64,000 bases of DNA from Zingiber officinale (lineage: Eukaryota > Streptophyta > Magnoliopsida > Zingiberales > Zingiberaceae): NCBI RefSeq assembly GCF_018446385.1, contig NC_055988.1, positions 166,244,837 to 166,308,836 of the forward strand, read 5' to 3'. The position numbers were made by a program, and so were the translations under genes. Of the stretch, positions 12,634 to 22,781 are shown piece by piece (positions within the stretch are counted from its first letter, which is position 1; every line of letters begins with the position of its first letter). The notes under the pieces are model-generated. The model was not told the DNA's origin and searched no databases. It worked only from the letters and a program-made list of their open reading frames with translations.

Positions 12634-12775
12634 TTGCTGAAGGCGCCTCCAAGGGCGCCTTCAGGCTTGATGAAGGCGCCTTCAACAGTCTGTTTTGACC
12701 GTTTGCACTGCGGATAAAGTTTTATCCGCTGACCGAGCTGGAGGCGCCTTAAACCTTGTTGGAGGCACTTTGGAC
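12634..12775 (+). repeat. GGCGCC palindrome array in A1 5' LTR
   Basis: GAAGGCGCCTTC, AAGGCGCCTCC, AAGGGCGCCTTC and GGAGGCGCCTTA types alternate at short spacing. Two neighbours form a larger dyad with arms GAAGGCGCC and GGCGCCTTC around a 6-base spacer. The matching arrays in the other A-family LTRs are at about 15,890-16,025, 19,930-20,125 and 23,165-23,340. Confidence 0.85.
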
Positions 12776-12791
12776 CCTCGGGATAGACTTT

Positions 12792-12816
12792 CCAGGAGCT
12801 ATAAAAAGGCTCCTGG
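12792..12816 (+). promoter_or_regulatory. Hairpin-flanked TATA box, A-family LTR
   Basis: TATAAAAA (12,800-12,807) lies between perfect 8-base arms CCAGGAGC (12,792-12,799) and GCTCCTGG (12,809-12,816). The same structure is at 16,044-16,068, at 20,148-20,172 and in the LTR starting at 22,782. It is the likely transcription start region of the LTR. Confidence 0.75.
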
Positions 12817-13186
12817 AGCTAGGAATTGAACAACAACTCAAGCATTCAATCTGTAGTGTTTCCTAGCAATAGTTATGAGCTTTTGAAAGTTTAAAAGGCT
12901 TCTCCGCCTTCAGCAAAGGAGAGTTTCTTTTAGTGCGCTTCTACTGCCCTGGATTAACAACCCCCTTGGTTGTAACCAGGTTAATTCTTCCGTGTCTTTC
13001 TTCTACTGTTTTATTATTTTATTAACTATTGCACTAACTGAGTTGAAAGTACGAGGAGGGTATTTTTAGTTTTTGTTTTCAGCAATTCACCCCCCTCTTG
13101 CCGGTCTCCGCTGCACCAACAAGTGGTATCAGAGCCTGATCGCCTCAGAAGGACTAACCGCCAACTGAAGCACTACGATCAAGACG

Positions 13187-14618
13187 ATGGCCGGAGCAAA
13201 CATCCATCCCCCGAAGTTTGACGGAGACTTCGCCACCTGGAAGCGCAAAATGGAAGTATTTTTTAAAACAGATTTTGATATTCTTATTACAATGAAATAT
13301 GGTTTTGCAGCGCCGAAAGACAAAGAAGAAAACACATGGAGCAAGAAGGAGCAAGCCGATTTCGTCGCCAACGGAAAGGCAGAGTTCCACCTGCTCAGTG
13401 TGTCGGATCGGAAGCTACGACTCAGCGAAAGATCTGTGGGAGAAATTCCTGGAGCTTCACGAAGGTACTTCCGAAGCGAAGCTAGCGAAGCGCGACATCG
13501 TCCGGAACCAGTTAACAAACCTCCGGATGAACCAAGGCGAGAAGGTAGCGCAACTCCAAGCGAGAATCAAGGAGCTGATAACGCAACTAACGAACCTTGG
13601 AGAAGAGGTAACCAACCGGGACTCTATCCGGTACGCGCTCAACGCCTTCCCTAGAACTCCAGAGTGGGATTCCTTAGTAGATGCGTATTACATCTCTAAG
13701 GACCTCGAGGTAAGTACTTTAGAACAATTATTTTCCACTTTTGAACTTCACGAATCTCGAGTTTCATAACCCAACGGAGTAGAGAAGACAAGTTAGAACA
13801 TTGCCCTAAAGGCAAAGATAAACAGTTCTGACTCCGAAGCCTCAGTCGACGAATCCGAAGCGACACTACTGGTAAGACGCTTCAATAAGTTTTTTAGTAC
13901 TAATAAATTTAAATCGCAGAGGCATCATCGAAAGAAGAGGACGGTTCACTGCTACAACTGCAACGAAGAGGGGCACATCAAAGATGACTGCCCAAAGCTA
14001 AAGAGAAAGGAGAAAGAAAGGGAAAAGCCAAAATACAAGAAGCCAAAACCCTCCAAATACAAGAACCTAAAGGCAACGTGGGATGATTCGTCATCCTCCG
14101 AATCGGAAGTCGAAGAATTCTCGGGACTAGCACTGATGGCCAACCATCAGAAAGAAGAAACGTCCAGCTCAGAGATGAGCATCGACGAAGGGGGAGGAAC
14201 GTCAGAAGAAAGCTGTAGTGAAGGGGGAGCGTCACCAGACCAGGTAAGTAAGGTACGCAATCTAACCCCAACTCAATCCTTCAAATTTATCAAGTCTCTT
14301 TCTAAAGAGTTAGATCAATTAGAAAAAGAGAATGCTGAACTAAAATTGAACTTAGCAAGGGCATGCCCGTTAGAAATGTATGATCATCTAAAATCAGAAA
14401 ATGAAAATTTAAAATTAGAAATTGAAAAATTGAAAAATGATGCATGCTTAAAGAAATTTCCAAAGTCAAAAATTAGAACTTATGGTAAATTAAATTGGTA
14501 TATAAGGAAGCGTCAAGGTCAACTTAGAAAAATACCAAGAAACTATGTACCCCCTAGATTTTTGAATAATCCTGTAGGTAGGAACCTCTATTGGGTTCAA
14601 AAATCTGTGCTTAATTAA
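13187..14618 (+). pseudogene. Copia gag remnant (A1)
   Basis: The gag starts after the primer site with IHPPKFDGDFATWKRKMEVF. It has the FLELHEGTSEAKLAKRD helix region, a CCHC knuckle (CYNCNEEGHIKDDCPKLKRK, near 13,950-14,010), an acidic/serine stretch, a coiled coil and the end motif NPVGRNLYW. It is close to the A2 gag and more distantly like the E0 gag. It is broken, with about three breaks. Confidence 0.8.
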
Positions 14619-15503
14619 TTTTTAAAAAAATTAAAAGTTTACAGTGAGAAAATTAAAAATTGAAATTCTTTATGGAAGCTTTGTCTAAGGAAGTAGTTGT
14701 TGCTCCAATAACCAAGAAGGCCTAGTGCCTCGCCACGACCTGGAAGCTAAAATATTGAAAGAAAATGTTTAATTAACTTTCTGAAAAAATATTAAAAAAA
14801 AAATTTAAATAATGCTTTAAAAGTTTGTAAATCTTTTTAAAATTCAAAAAAAAAATCAGATTGTGAAAATTAAAAAAATTAAATTTGACTTAGAAATTTT
14901 TTATTGACTTAGAAAATTTTTTCTAAAAATTCAAAAATTTGACTTAAAATTTTTTTATTGACTTAGAAAATTTTTTCTGAAAATTCAAAAATTTGCCTTA
15001 ATTTTTTTTTTCCTAAAAAAAAAAATTTAAATTTGACTTAGAAATTTTTTATTGACTTAGAAAATTCTTTCTAAAGATTCAAAAATTTGACTTAGAATTT
15101 TTTTTTTCATATTGACTTAGAAATTTTTTCTTAAAATTCAAAATTTTGACTTAAATTTTTTTTTTACCTTAATTTTTTTTTTTTTTTACTTAGAAATTTT
15201 TTTTCTGGTGCTCATTTTTAACTTAGAATTTTTTAAAAATTCTATAGATTTCACTTAACTTAAGTCATTTGTTTCTTAAACCCGTTTTTGCTGTGATTAA
15301 AGGGGGAGAGAAAAGTACAAGTTTAGGGGGAGTTAGAAAAATTTTAAATTTCTATTATTATTTTTATAAAAAGTGTTGCAATTTTACTAATTGCAAAAAT
15401 TATGCTTAACTTGTTAGTTTAGTAATTTTTTTTAAAATTACTTTTTATGTCTAGTTTAACCCTAACTTGAACTTGGGTTGATGCACATCAAAAAGAGGGA
15501 GAT
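14619..15503 (+). other. AT-rich untranslated interior of A1
   Basis: No gene is present. A conserved block at about 14,672-14,770 is followed by several loose copies of a GACTTAGAAATTTTTT-type phrase (14,870-15,240). The polypurine tract then leads into the 3' LTR. Confidence 0.6.
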
Positions 15504-16373
15504 TGTTGGACCCCGTGGTAGTTTTGATGTGATCAACCAAGTTGGTTAGGTCCTGCTGTGTTTGATCCCTGTGTCTGAGTGTGCAGGAGCTTAGGAGCAC
15601 AGGAAGTCGAGCGGAAGACGCAGCTAGCGAGAAGGACGGCACGGGAAGGGAGCCGACGGGCTCGGTGCGTCCGAAGGACGAGAGAGCTGCGGAAGAGTAC
15701 TCCGGTGGGCGTGAAGAGTGTGCGCGGCGTTCGAGGGACGTTAAGCCGGGACGGAAGGTTGCTCGAGGAGAAGGCCGGGAATTGGGTTCGGGTGAGCCTT
15801 ATTTCGGTTGGCTGCAATCACCCAAAAGATCGGAGCGTTGGAAGTCAAAGTGGAGCAAAGAAACAAGCTGGAATGTTGAGCTGCCAGTTTGGAGGCGCCT
15901 CCAGCCTTGCTGAAGGCGCCTCCAAGGGCGCCTTCAGGCTTGATGAAGGCGCCTTCAACAGTCTGTTTTGACCGTTTGCACTGCGGATAAAGTTTTATCC
16001 GCTGACCGAGCTGGAGGCGCCTTGGACCCTCGGGATAGACTTTCCAGGAGCTATAAAAAGGCTCCTGGAGCTAGGAATTGAACAACAACTCAAGCATTCA
16101 ATCTGTAGTGTTTCCTAGCAATAGTTCTGAGCTTTTGAAAGTGTAAAAGGCTTCTCCGCCTTCAGCAAAGGAGAGTTTCTTTTAGTGCGCTTCTACTGCC
16201 CTGGATTAACAACCCCCTTGGTTGTAACCAGGTTAATTTTTTTGTGTCTTTCTTCTACTGTTTTATTATTTTGTTAACTATTGCACTAACTGAGTTGAAA
16301 GTACGAGGGGGGTATTTTTAGTTTTTGTTTTCAGCAATTCACCCCCCTCTTGCCGGTCTCCGCTGCACCAACA
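15504..16373 (+). repeat. 3' LTR of A1
   Basis: This is the partner of the LTR at 12,252 and has the same length of 870 bases. The palindrome array differs by gain or loss of whole units: it has one extra unit near 15,890 and lacks one near 16,020. Confidence 0.9.
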
Positions 16374-16378
16374 AAATC

Positions 16379-18460
16379 AACTATGAAAATGCGAAACTTA
16401 CTCTAGTAGACATTTAGGTGTGACTATTCGCGAGCGCCCCAGGAGGCATCATCGCCGCACGAGATCGGGCGTCCGCCCATATTTGGGCAAGCGGCCCCTG
16501 GATGATGATTTAGTGCTCTGGGGCTCGGGATGAAGCGTATGCCCACTCACACCACTCTTCCGTCGGCAGATGAAGAATGACTGTGATATGGTGTTGACCG
16601 CTCGGGGATGATTGCGCAGAAGTAGCCTGTCCGGACGGTCGGGATGAAGACGTCGGGCGAATGCCTGACTTCTGGTTTTCACTTTTGGTGGCAGGAAGGC
16701 CACCGACGGCGCGCAGACTGTTCCCTAAGGCAGATCGGGCAGGGAGGGAGTCCAATTTGACGACTCAGGGGTGGTGGACTCTTGGACAGGAGCAAGGGTC
16801 GACGCCCTTACCCATTTAGCGAACCACACTCTCAAAGTGGCGGAGCGCGATGAAGGCTCCCCCCGCCGCCTCTTGCACCTGATTAATGGCTCGGCTGAGA
16901 AGGTTGAGCCCGAAGCCCCCTTAACTTGGACGATCGTCTGTTGTTTGGTAGGAGTTTGGGAGCCACCGATCGCTACACCACTTGCCAAGGAGGGAGCCGC
17001 TTCGCTCTCATCCTACAGTTCTTCTTGGGAGTCGATCGACTGTAGGTCGCGACTCTCCAATTCTTCTACAGTGGCCGCATTGACCACGGCGTCCACAAGC
17101 TTCACCTTGCTGGTTAGACGTGTGCGAAGCATGACTTCGACTGCAAAAAAGGAAGAAAAATCAATTAGAATCAAAGGAAGGAGTAAAGAGGTCACATACC
17201 TAGGCTGAATGGAAGTCGGGTGCGAATCGGACTCAAGCCGAAGATATAAAGGACACCCTACAACAGCAACTTGTGGATGCCATACTTTTGATTGGCCAAC
17301 ATTGAAGCTGCATTGAGGTAGTCTGATCGGCTCTTATACTTCTTTAATGGAGGCTGAGTCGCCACATCGAGCTGCCAGGAGGTGGGAAAGTCCGGTAGCT
17401 CGGGAAAGCGTACAAAAAAGAAGTACTTCTTCCAGAGTTTATTGGAAGTCGACATTTTATCAAAGAAAACCAAACCCACTCAGGTTTGGAAAAGAAAAGT
17501 CCTCAACTCGGAAGATTTGAGATAATAAAAGTAATGAAAGAGTCAGAGAGTAAGTGGAATGTCGTGCACGCGAAAAAGAACCACCACCCCACATAGCAGC
17601 CGAAAGGAGTTCGACACCAGTTGATGGAGGGAGACTCGGAAATATTTATACACTGCAGAAAAAATGGGTGGATGAGAAACTGCAGACCGGTGATAAAATG
17701 GTCCCTAAAGAAGCAAATACAGCCGGGTGATGGAGAATTTGGCCGATCGAAGGGAGAAGGAAGAACAACTTCGTATTTGGGAGGAAGCTCAAAAGAGGCT
17801 TTAAGACTCTCAGCATTGTCGACGTCAAACTGGGACTCGGTAGAGGTGTACTAGGGCCCCGGGATGCTGGCGGGAGGCTGCAAGGAACTTGCCATTGCAA
17901 AACAAGAAAGAAAGAGAAGGAATAAAGTGGCAGGATTGTCGTAGGAACACTGAGATGTCGAAAAACTCGAGGACGTGGAAGAACAGACGCTGGAAGACGT
18001 GAAAACAAGGGGAGGTAGGGAGAAAGCTTATTAGAAAGGTCGTCGGAGGAGCGAAAAAGAAGGATGTCGCCGGAGCACAGGAGCGTCGTTGAAGAATTCG
18101 CTTCAAGTGTGCAAATGCGGCGACACGCACATGTTTATAAGCCTTGGGGTCAGCCGACCAGAACCGCCCGATTTAGGTTGCAGAAACTCAGGCCAAGATC
18201 TCATCGTTAAATTTGAACCGTCAAACGCCACATCATGATGGATATCCGCCTGCCACATCAGGCGTGCAGCGACAGAGAGCAAGACACGTGGCGCATCGCC
18301 ACATGTCGACATTTAATGAGGGCATGGGGGCGTGCTCAGCCTTAAGGCGAAGAGATTTTCATGATTTTCCAGAAATCTGGGTGACGTAAGCTTGCCTCAC
18401 GCTCCCCCAATACAACCCAAGGAAAGATTTGACAAGTGCAAACCTTCGTCGTGCCGATCA
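16379..18460. other. Gypsy sequence between A1 and the gypsy 3' LTR
   Basis: The N-terminal part of the antisense ORF lies in 16,440-17,896. From 17,897 to about 18,460 there is GC-moderate sequence with no gene. It would hold the promoter of the antisense ORF, but I see no clear box. Confidence 0.4.
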
Positions 18461-19566
18461 GATTGAGGGAGCATACCTATGGCCAAACAACACGCTTCGA
18501 CAGACCAACCGGCATGGAGTGTTCACATCCCAATTAGAAGCCAAGTTAAGGCCGAAGGCCGATCGGGAGGAAAGCTGCTCAGACAAATATCCAGTCCACA
18601 GGAGGTCAATGAGGGGCCCCACCGCGTTATCACGGTGGAGGTCAAAGCGTAGATGGCATGTGATGCAGTGATAATGAGGGGCCCCACCGTGCTACCACGG
18701 TGGAGGTCAAAGTCAAGGTGGTCAACGCGTAGATGGCATCGACCGGTCAGGCGAGGCATGTCCCGATCGAGGGCGAAGGCCTCGATCCACCTCCGCCTTC
18801 GACACATGGAGAAGTCAAACGACCAACACTCAATGAAGACAATGTGCAGAAGCCGCCTGAGCGGCTTGCCCACTCGGCAAAGCATCAGTATTCGACATTG
18901 GCATACGGAACTTCAGCCGAGCAGCTATCCCGTTCAGCTAGACAACCGGGCTTGGCATCGAAAGAGGTCAACTTTGGTCGAGCGACTACCCCGCTCGGCC
19001 TGGTAGCAGGTCTTGACAGCAAAAGAGTGGAATTTCGATCGAGCAGACATGTAAAGGAGTATCGAGGTTCTGGCCGACCGAACGGGGCACCAGAGTGGCG
19101 AATCATCGGCCGCGCGACCAACCCGCTCGGCCTAGCAGTGTACTCCCTCTGATATCCAGCAACATCCTTTTGGGAGCTAGTGCCGCTGACACCGAGCATG
19201 GACAACCAGAAGATCGTACGACAGAAGCTTCCACTGTTACTTCAGAGATATGTTCGATCCGTTAAGGTATTGTGTCAGGGACTACTAACAAGTCTTTTCA
19301 AGGAAAATTTTGAGAAGCGTGCCCGCCTTGGGAAGCGTGCACGTGCTATTGAAGCTCTATATAAAAGGGGGGGGTCCAAGCATCGGCGGAGGTATGCGAT
19401 ATTCATTATTTGTGGTATAGTCTTCTTGTTGCTCCACTTTCCACTTCATCGTCGGTGACTGACTTGAGCGTCGAAGGGCCAACGCCGAGGACCCTTCCCT
19501 GGATTGGCATTGATGTAGTTTGTGTTGTAGGTACATGCGGAGTCCACAGGAGGTCAACGTAAGCAC
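18460..19566 (+). repeat. Probable gypsy 3' LTR, left part
   Basis: The stretch carries TATATAAAAGGGG near 19,360 and ends in sequence typical of a U5 region. It is cut at 19,566 by the A2 insertion and resumes at 23,701 for about 50 bases. The start is a guess, because the partner LTR is not in the window. Two tandem-like copies of a GAGGGGCCCCACCG phrase lie at 18,610-18,690. Confidence 0.4.
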
Positions 19567-20488
19567 TGTTGGACCCCGTGGTAGTTTTGATGTGATCAAC
19601 CAAGTTAGTTAGGTCCTGCTGTGTTTGATCCCTGTGTCTGAGTGTGCAGGAGCTTAGGAACACAGGAAGTCGAGCGGAAGACGCAGCTAGCGAGAAGGAC
19701 GGCACGGGAAGGGAGCCGACGGGCTCGGGCGAGAAAGAATCTAAGACTACTCGGTGGGAAAGAGTTGCGCGACGTTCGAGGGACGTTAAGCCGGGACGGA
19801 AGGCTGCTCGAGGAGAAGGCCGGGAATTTGGTTCGGGTGAGCCCTATTCCGGTTGGCCGCAATCACCCAAAAGATCGGAGCGTCGGAAGTCAAAGTGGAG
19901 CAAAGAAACAAGCTGGAATGTTGAGCTGCCAGCTTGGAGGCGCCTCCATCAGGCTTGGAGGCGCCTCCAGCTTGAAGGTGCCTCCAGCCTTGCTGAAGGT
20001 GCCTCCAAGGGTGCCTTCAGGCTTGATGAAGGCGCCTTCAACAGTCTGTTTTGACCGTTTGCACTGCGGATAAAGTTTTATCCGCTGACCGAGCTGGAGG
20101 CGCCTTAAACCTTGTTGGAGGCGCCTTGGACCCTCGGGATAGACTTTCCAGGAGCTATAAAAAGGCTCCTGGAGCTAGGAATTGAACAACAACTCAAGCA
20201 ATCAATCTGTTAGCAATTCCTAAGCAACTAGTGAGCTTCAAAAGTGTAAAAGACTTCTCCACCTTCAGAGAAGGAGATTTTTCTTACTACGCTTTTCTAC
20301 TGTCCTGGATTAACAACCTCCTTGGTTGTAACCAGGTTAAATCTCTGAGTCTTTTCCATTCGTGTTTCTTTTTCCGTTTCATTAATTTAGTTGCTGATTT
20401 AAATTCTGAGTTGAAATCCGAGGAGGGTATAGTTTGTTTTTGTTTTCAGCAATTCACCCCCCTCTTGCCGGTCTCCGTTGCACCAACA
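19567..20488 (+). repeat. 5' LTR of A2
   Basis: It starts TGTTGGACCCCG and ends CACCAACA. It has an expanded palindrome array (19,930-20,125) in which several cores read GGTGCC instead of GGCGCC. A block at about 19,731-19,770 is unlike the partner LTR. Confidence 0.88.
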
Positions 20489-20553
20489 TGTGGTATCAGA
20501 GCCTGATCGCCTCAGAAGGACTAACCGTCAACTGAAGCACTACGATCAAGACG

Positions 20554-21983
20554 ATGGCCGGAGCGAACATCCATCCCCCGAAGTTTGACGGAGACTTCGC
20601 CACTTGGAAGCGCAAAATGGAGGTATTTTTTAAAACAGATTTTGATATTCTTATTACAATGAAATATGGTTTTGCAGCGCCGAAAGACAAAGAAGAAAAC
20701 ACATGGAGCAAGAAGGAGCAAGCCGATTTCGTCGCCAACGGAAAGGCGGAGTTCCACCTGCTTAGCGTGCTGCCACCACAAGAAGTAAATCGGATCGGAA
20801 GCTATGACTCAGCGAAAGATCTCTGGGAAAAATTCCTGGAGCTACACGAAGCTAGCGCAGCGCGACATCCTCCGGAACCAGTTAACGAACCTCCGGATGA
20901 ACCAAGGCGAGAAGGTAGCGCAACTCCAAGCGAGAATCAAGGAGCTAATAACGCAACTAACGAACCTTGGAGAAGAGGTAACCAACCGGGATTCCATCCG
21001 ATACGCGCTCAATGCCTTCCCGAGAACTCCAGAGTGGGCCTCCTTAGTAGATGCGTACTACATCTCTAAGGACCTCGAGGTAAGTACGTTAGAACAATTA
21101 TTTTCAACTTTTGAACTTCACGAATCTCGAGTTTCAGAACCCAACGGAGCAAAGAAGACAAGTCAGAACATTGCCTTAAAGGCAAAGATGAATAGTTCTG
21201 ACTCCGAAGCCTCAGTCGACGAATCCGAAGCGGCACTACTGGTAAGACGCTTCAATAAGTTTTTTAGTACTAATAAATTTAAATCGCAGAGGCATCATCG
21301 AAAGAAGAGGACGGTTAGCTGCTACAACTGCAACGAAGAGGGACACATCAAAGATGGCTGTCCAAAGCTAAAGAGAAAGGAGAAAGAAAAGGCAAAGCCA
21401 AAATACAAGAAACCAGAACCCTCCAAGCACAAGAATCTGAAGGCTACTTGGTCAGATTCGTCATCCTCCGAATCGGAAGTCGAAGAATTCTTGGGACTAG
21501 CACTGATGGCCAACCATCAGAAAGAAGAAACGTCCAGCTCAGAGATGAACATCGATGAAGGGGGAGGAACATCAGAAGAAGAAAGCAGCAGTGAAGGGGG
21601 AGCGTCACCAGACCAGGTAAGTAAGGTACGCAATCTAACCCCAACTCAATCTTTCAAATTTATCAAGTCTCTTTCTAAAGAGTTAGATCAATTAGAAAAA
21701 GAGAATGCTGAACTAAAATTGAACTTAGCAAGAGCATGCCCGTTAGAAATGTATGATCATCTAAAATCAGAAAATGAAAATTTAAAATTAGAAATTGAAA
21801 AATGATGCATGCTTAAAGAAATTTCCAAAGCCAAAAATTAGAACTTATGGTAAATTAAATTGGTATATAAGGAAGCATCAAGGTCAACTTAGAAAAATAC
21901 CAAGAAACTATGTACCCCCTAGATTTTTGAATAATCCTGTAGGAAGGAACCTCTATTGGGTTCCAAAATCTGTGCTTAATTAA
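20554..21983 (+). pseudogene. Copia gag remnant (A2)
   Basis: The order of motifs is the same as in A1: FDGDFATWKRKMEVF near the start, a CCHC knuckle (CYNCNEEGHIKDGCPKLKRK, near 21,320-21,380), a coiled coil and NPVGRNLYWVPKS at the end. It is broken, with about two or three breaks. Confidence 0.8.
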
Positions 21984-22781
21984 TTTTTCAAAAATTAAAA
22001 GCTTAAAGTGAGAGAATTAAACATTGAAATTCTTTATGGAAGCTTTGTCTAAGGAAGTGGTTGTTGCTTCAATAACCAAGAAGGCCTAGTGCCTCGCCAC
22101 GACCTGGAAGCTAAAATATTGAAAGAAAATGTTTAATTAACTTTTTTGAAAAAGCATTAAACTAGAATCAAATAATGCTTTAAAAATTTCTAAATCTTTT
22201 TAAAATTCTAAAACGTCAGATTGTGAAAATAAAAAAAAAAAATTTATTGACTTAGAAAAATTTTTCTGAAAATTCAAAAATTTGACTTAGAATTTCTTTT
22301 GGGAAAAATTCATTTTGACTTAGAATTTTTTTTAATAATTAATGTTAAGGTAGAAAATTTTTCTGAAAATTCAAAAATTTGACTTAGAATTTTTTTTAGA
22401 AAAATTCAATTTGACTGAGAAATTTTTTTTCTTAGAAAATTTTTTTCTGAAAATTCAAAAATTTGACTTAGAAGATTATTTTTTTGAATAACTTAGAATT
22501 TTTTTTTAAAATTCTATGCATTTCACTTAACTTATTTGTTTCATATTTTCTTAATCCCATTTTTGCTGTGATCAAAGGGGGAGAGAAAAGTACAAGTTTA
22601 GGGGGAGTTAGAAAAAATTTAAAATTTCTGTTATTACTTTTATAAAAAGTGTTGCAATTTTACTAATTGCAAAAATTATGCTTAACTTGTTAGTTTAGTA
22701 ATTTTTTCTTTAAAATTACTCTTTATGTCTATGTTAACCCTAACTTGAACTTGGGTTGATGCACATCAAAAAGGGGGAGAT
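21984..22781 (+). other. AT-rich untranslated interior of A2
   Basis: The conserved block (about 22,036-22,131) and GACTTAGAA-type repeats (22,230-22,510) occur in the same order as in A1 and E0. There is no gene. The polypurine tract AAAAAGGGGGAGA lies just before the LTR. Confidence 0.6.

Larger units (their letters stand above)
12252..13121 (+). repeat. 5' LTR of A1
   Basis: It starts TGTTGGACCCCG and ends CTGCACCAACA. U3 carries GGCGCC palindromes (12,634-12,775), a dyad CGGATAAA/TTTATCCG (12,711-12,728) and a hairpin-flanked TATA box (12,800). Confidence 0.9.
12252..16373 (+). mobile_element. Complete gag-only Ty1/copia element (A1)
   Basis: Both LTRs are 870 bases (12,252-13,121 and 15,504-16,373), bounded by TGTTG and CAACA. 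The element is flanked by the 5-base duplication AAATC (12,247-12,251 and 16,374-16,378). The primer site TGGTATCAGAGCC is at 13,124-13,136, gag sequence runs from 13,187 to about 14,618, an AT-rich region follows, and the polypurine tract precedes 15,504. No pol is present, so it moved with proteins from elsewhere. By eye the LTRs differ by about 2% outside the palindrome array, so the insertion is recent, perhaps around a million years old at grass-like rates. It sits inside the gypsy antisense ORF. Confidence 0.92.
10890..17896 (-). pseudogene. Antisense ORF remnants of the gypsy element
   Basis: Minus-strand coding traces occur at 17,896-17,258, 16,990-16,440, 12,217-11,906 and 11,275-10,890. 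The N-terminal part has LWKKYFFFVRFPELPDFPTS-type sequence, which I recall from the plant 'putative gypsy-type transposon' domain (PF04195). The C-terminal part is a coiled coil (VFLEEEVKKMK, LEAERDKSVAYATMLARL). Between these pieces lie the A1 copia element and the hAT MITE, which explains the gaps. Antisense ORFs at this place are known from Retand-type elements. The domain name is from memory. The frame is broken. Confidence 0.5.

Noticed and set aside
12327-12698. Open frames in the LTRs (also 15,579-15,971, 19,642-20,073, 22,857-23,285)
   Set aside because: These frames recur because the LTRs recur. They lie across the promoter region and resemble no protein, so they are non-coding.
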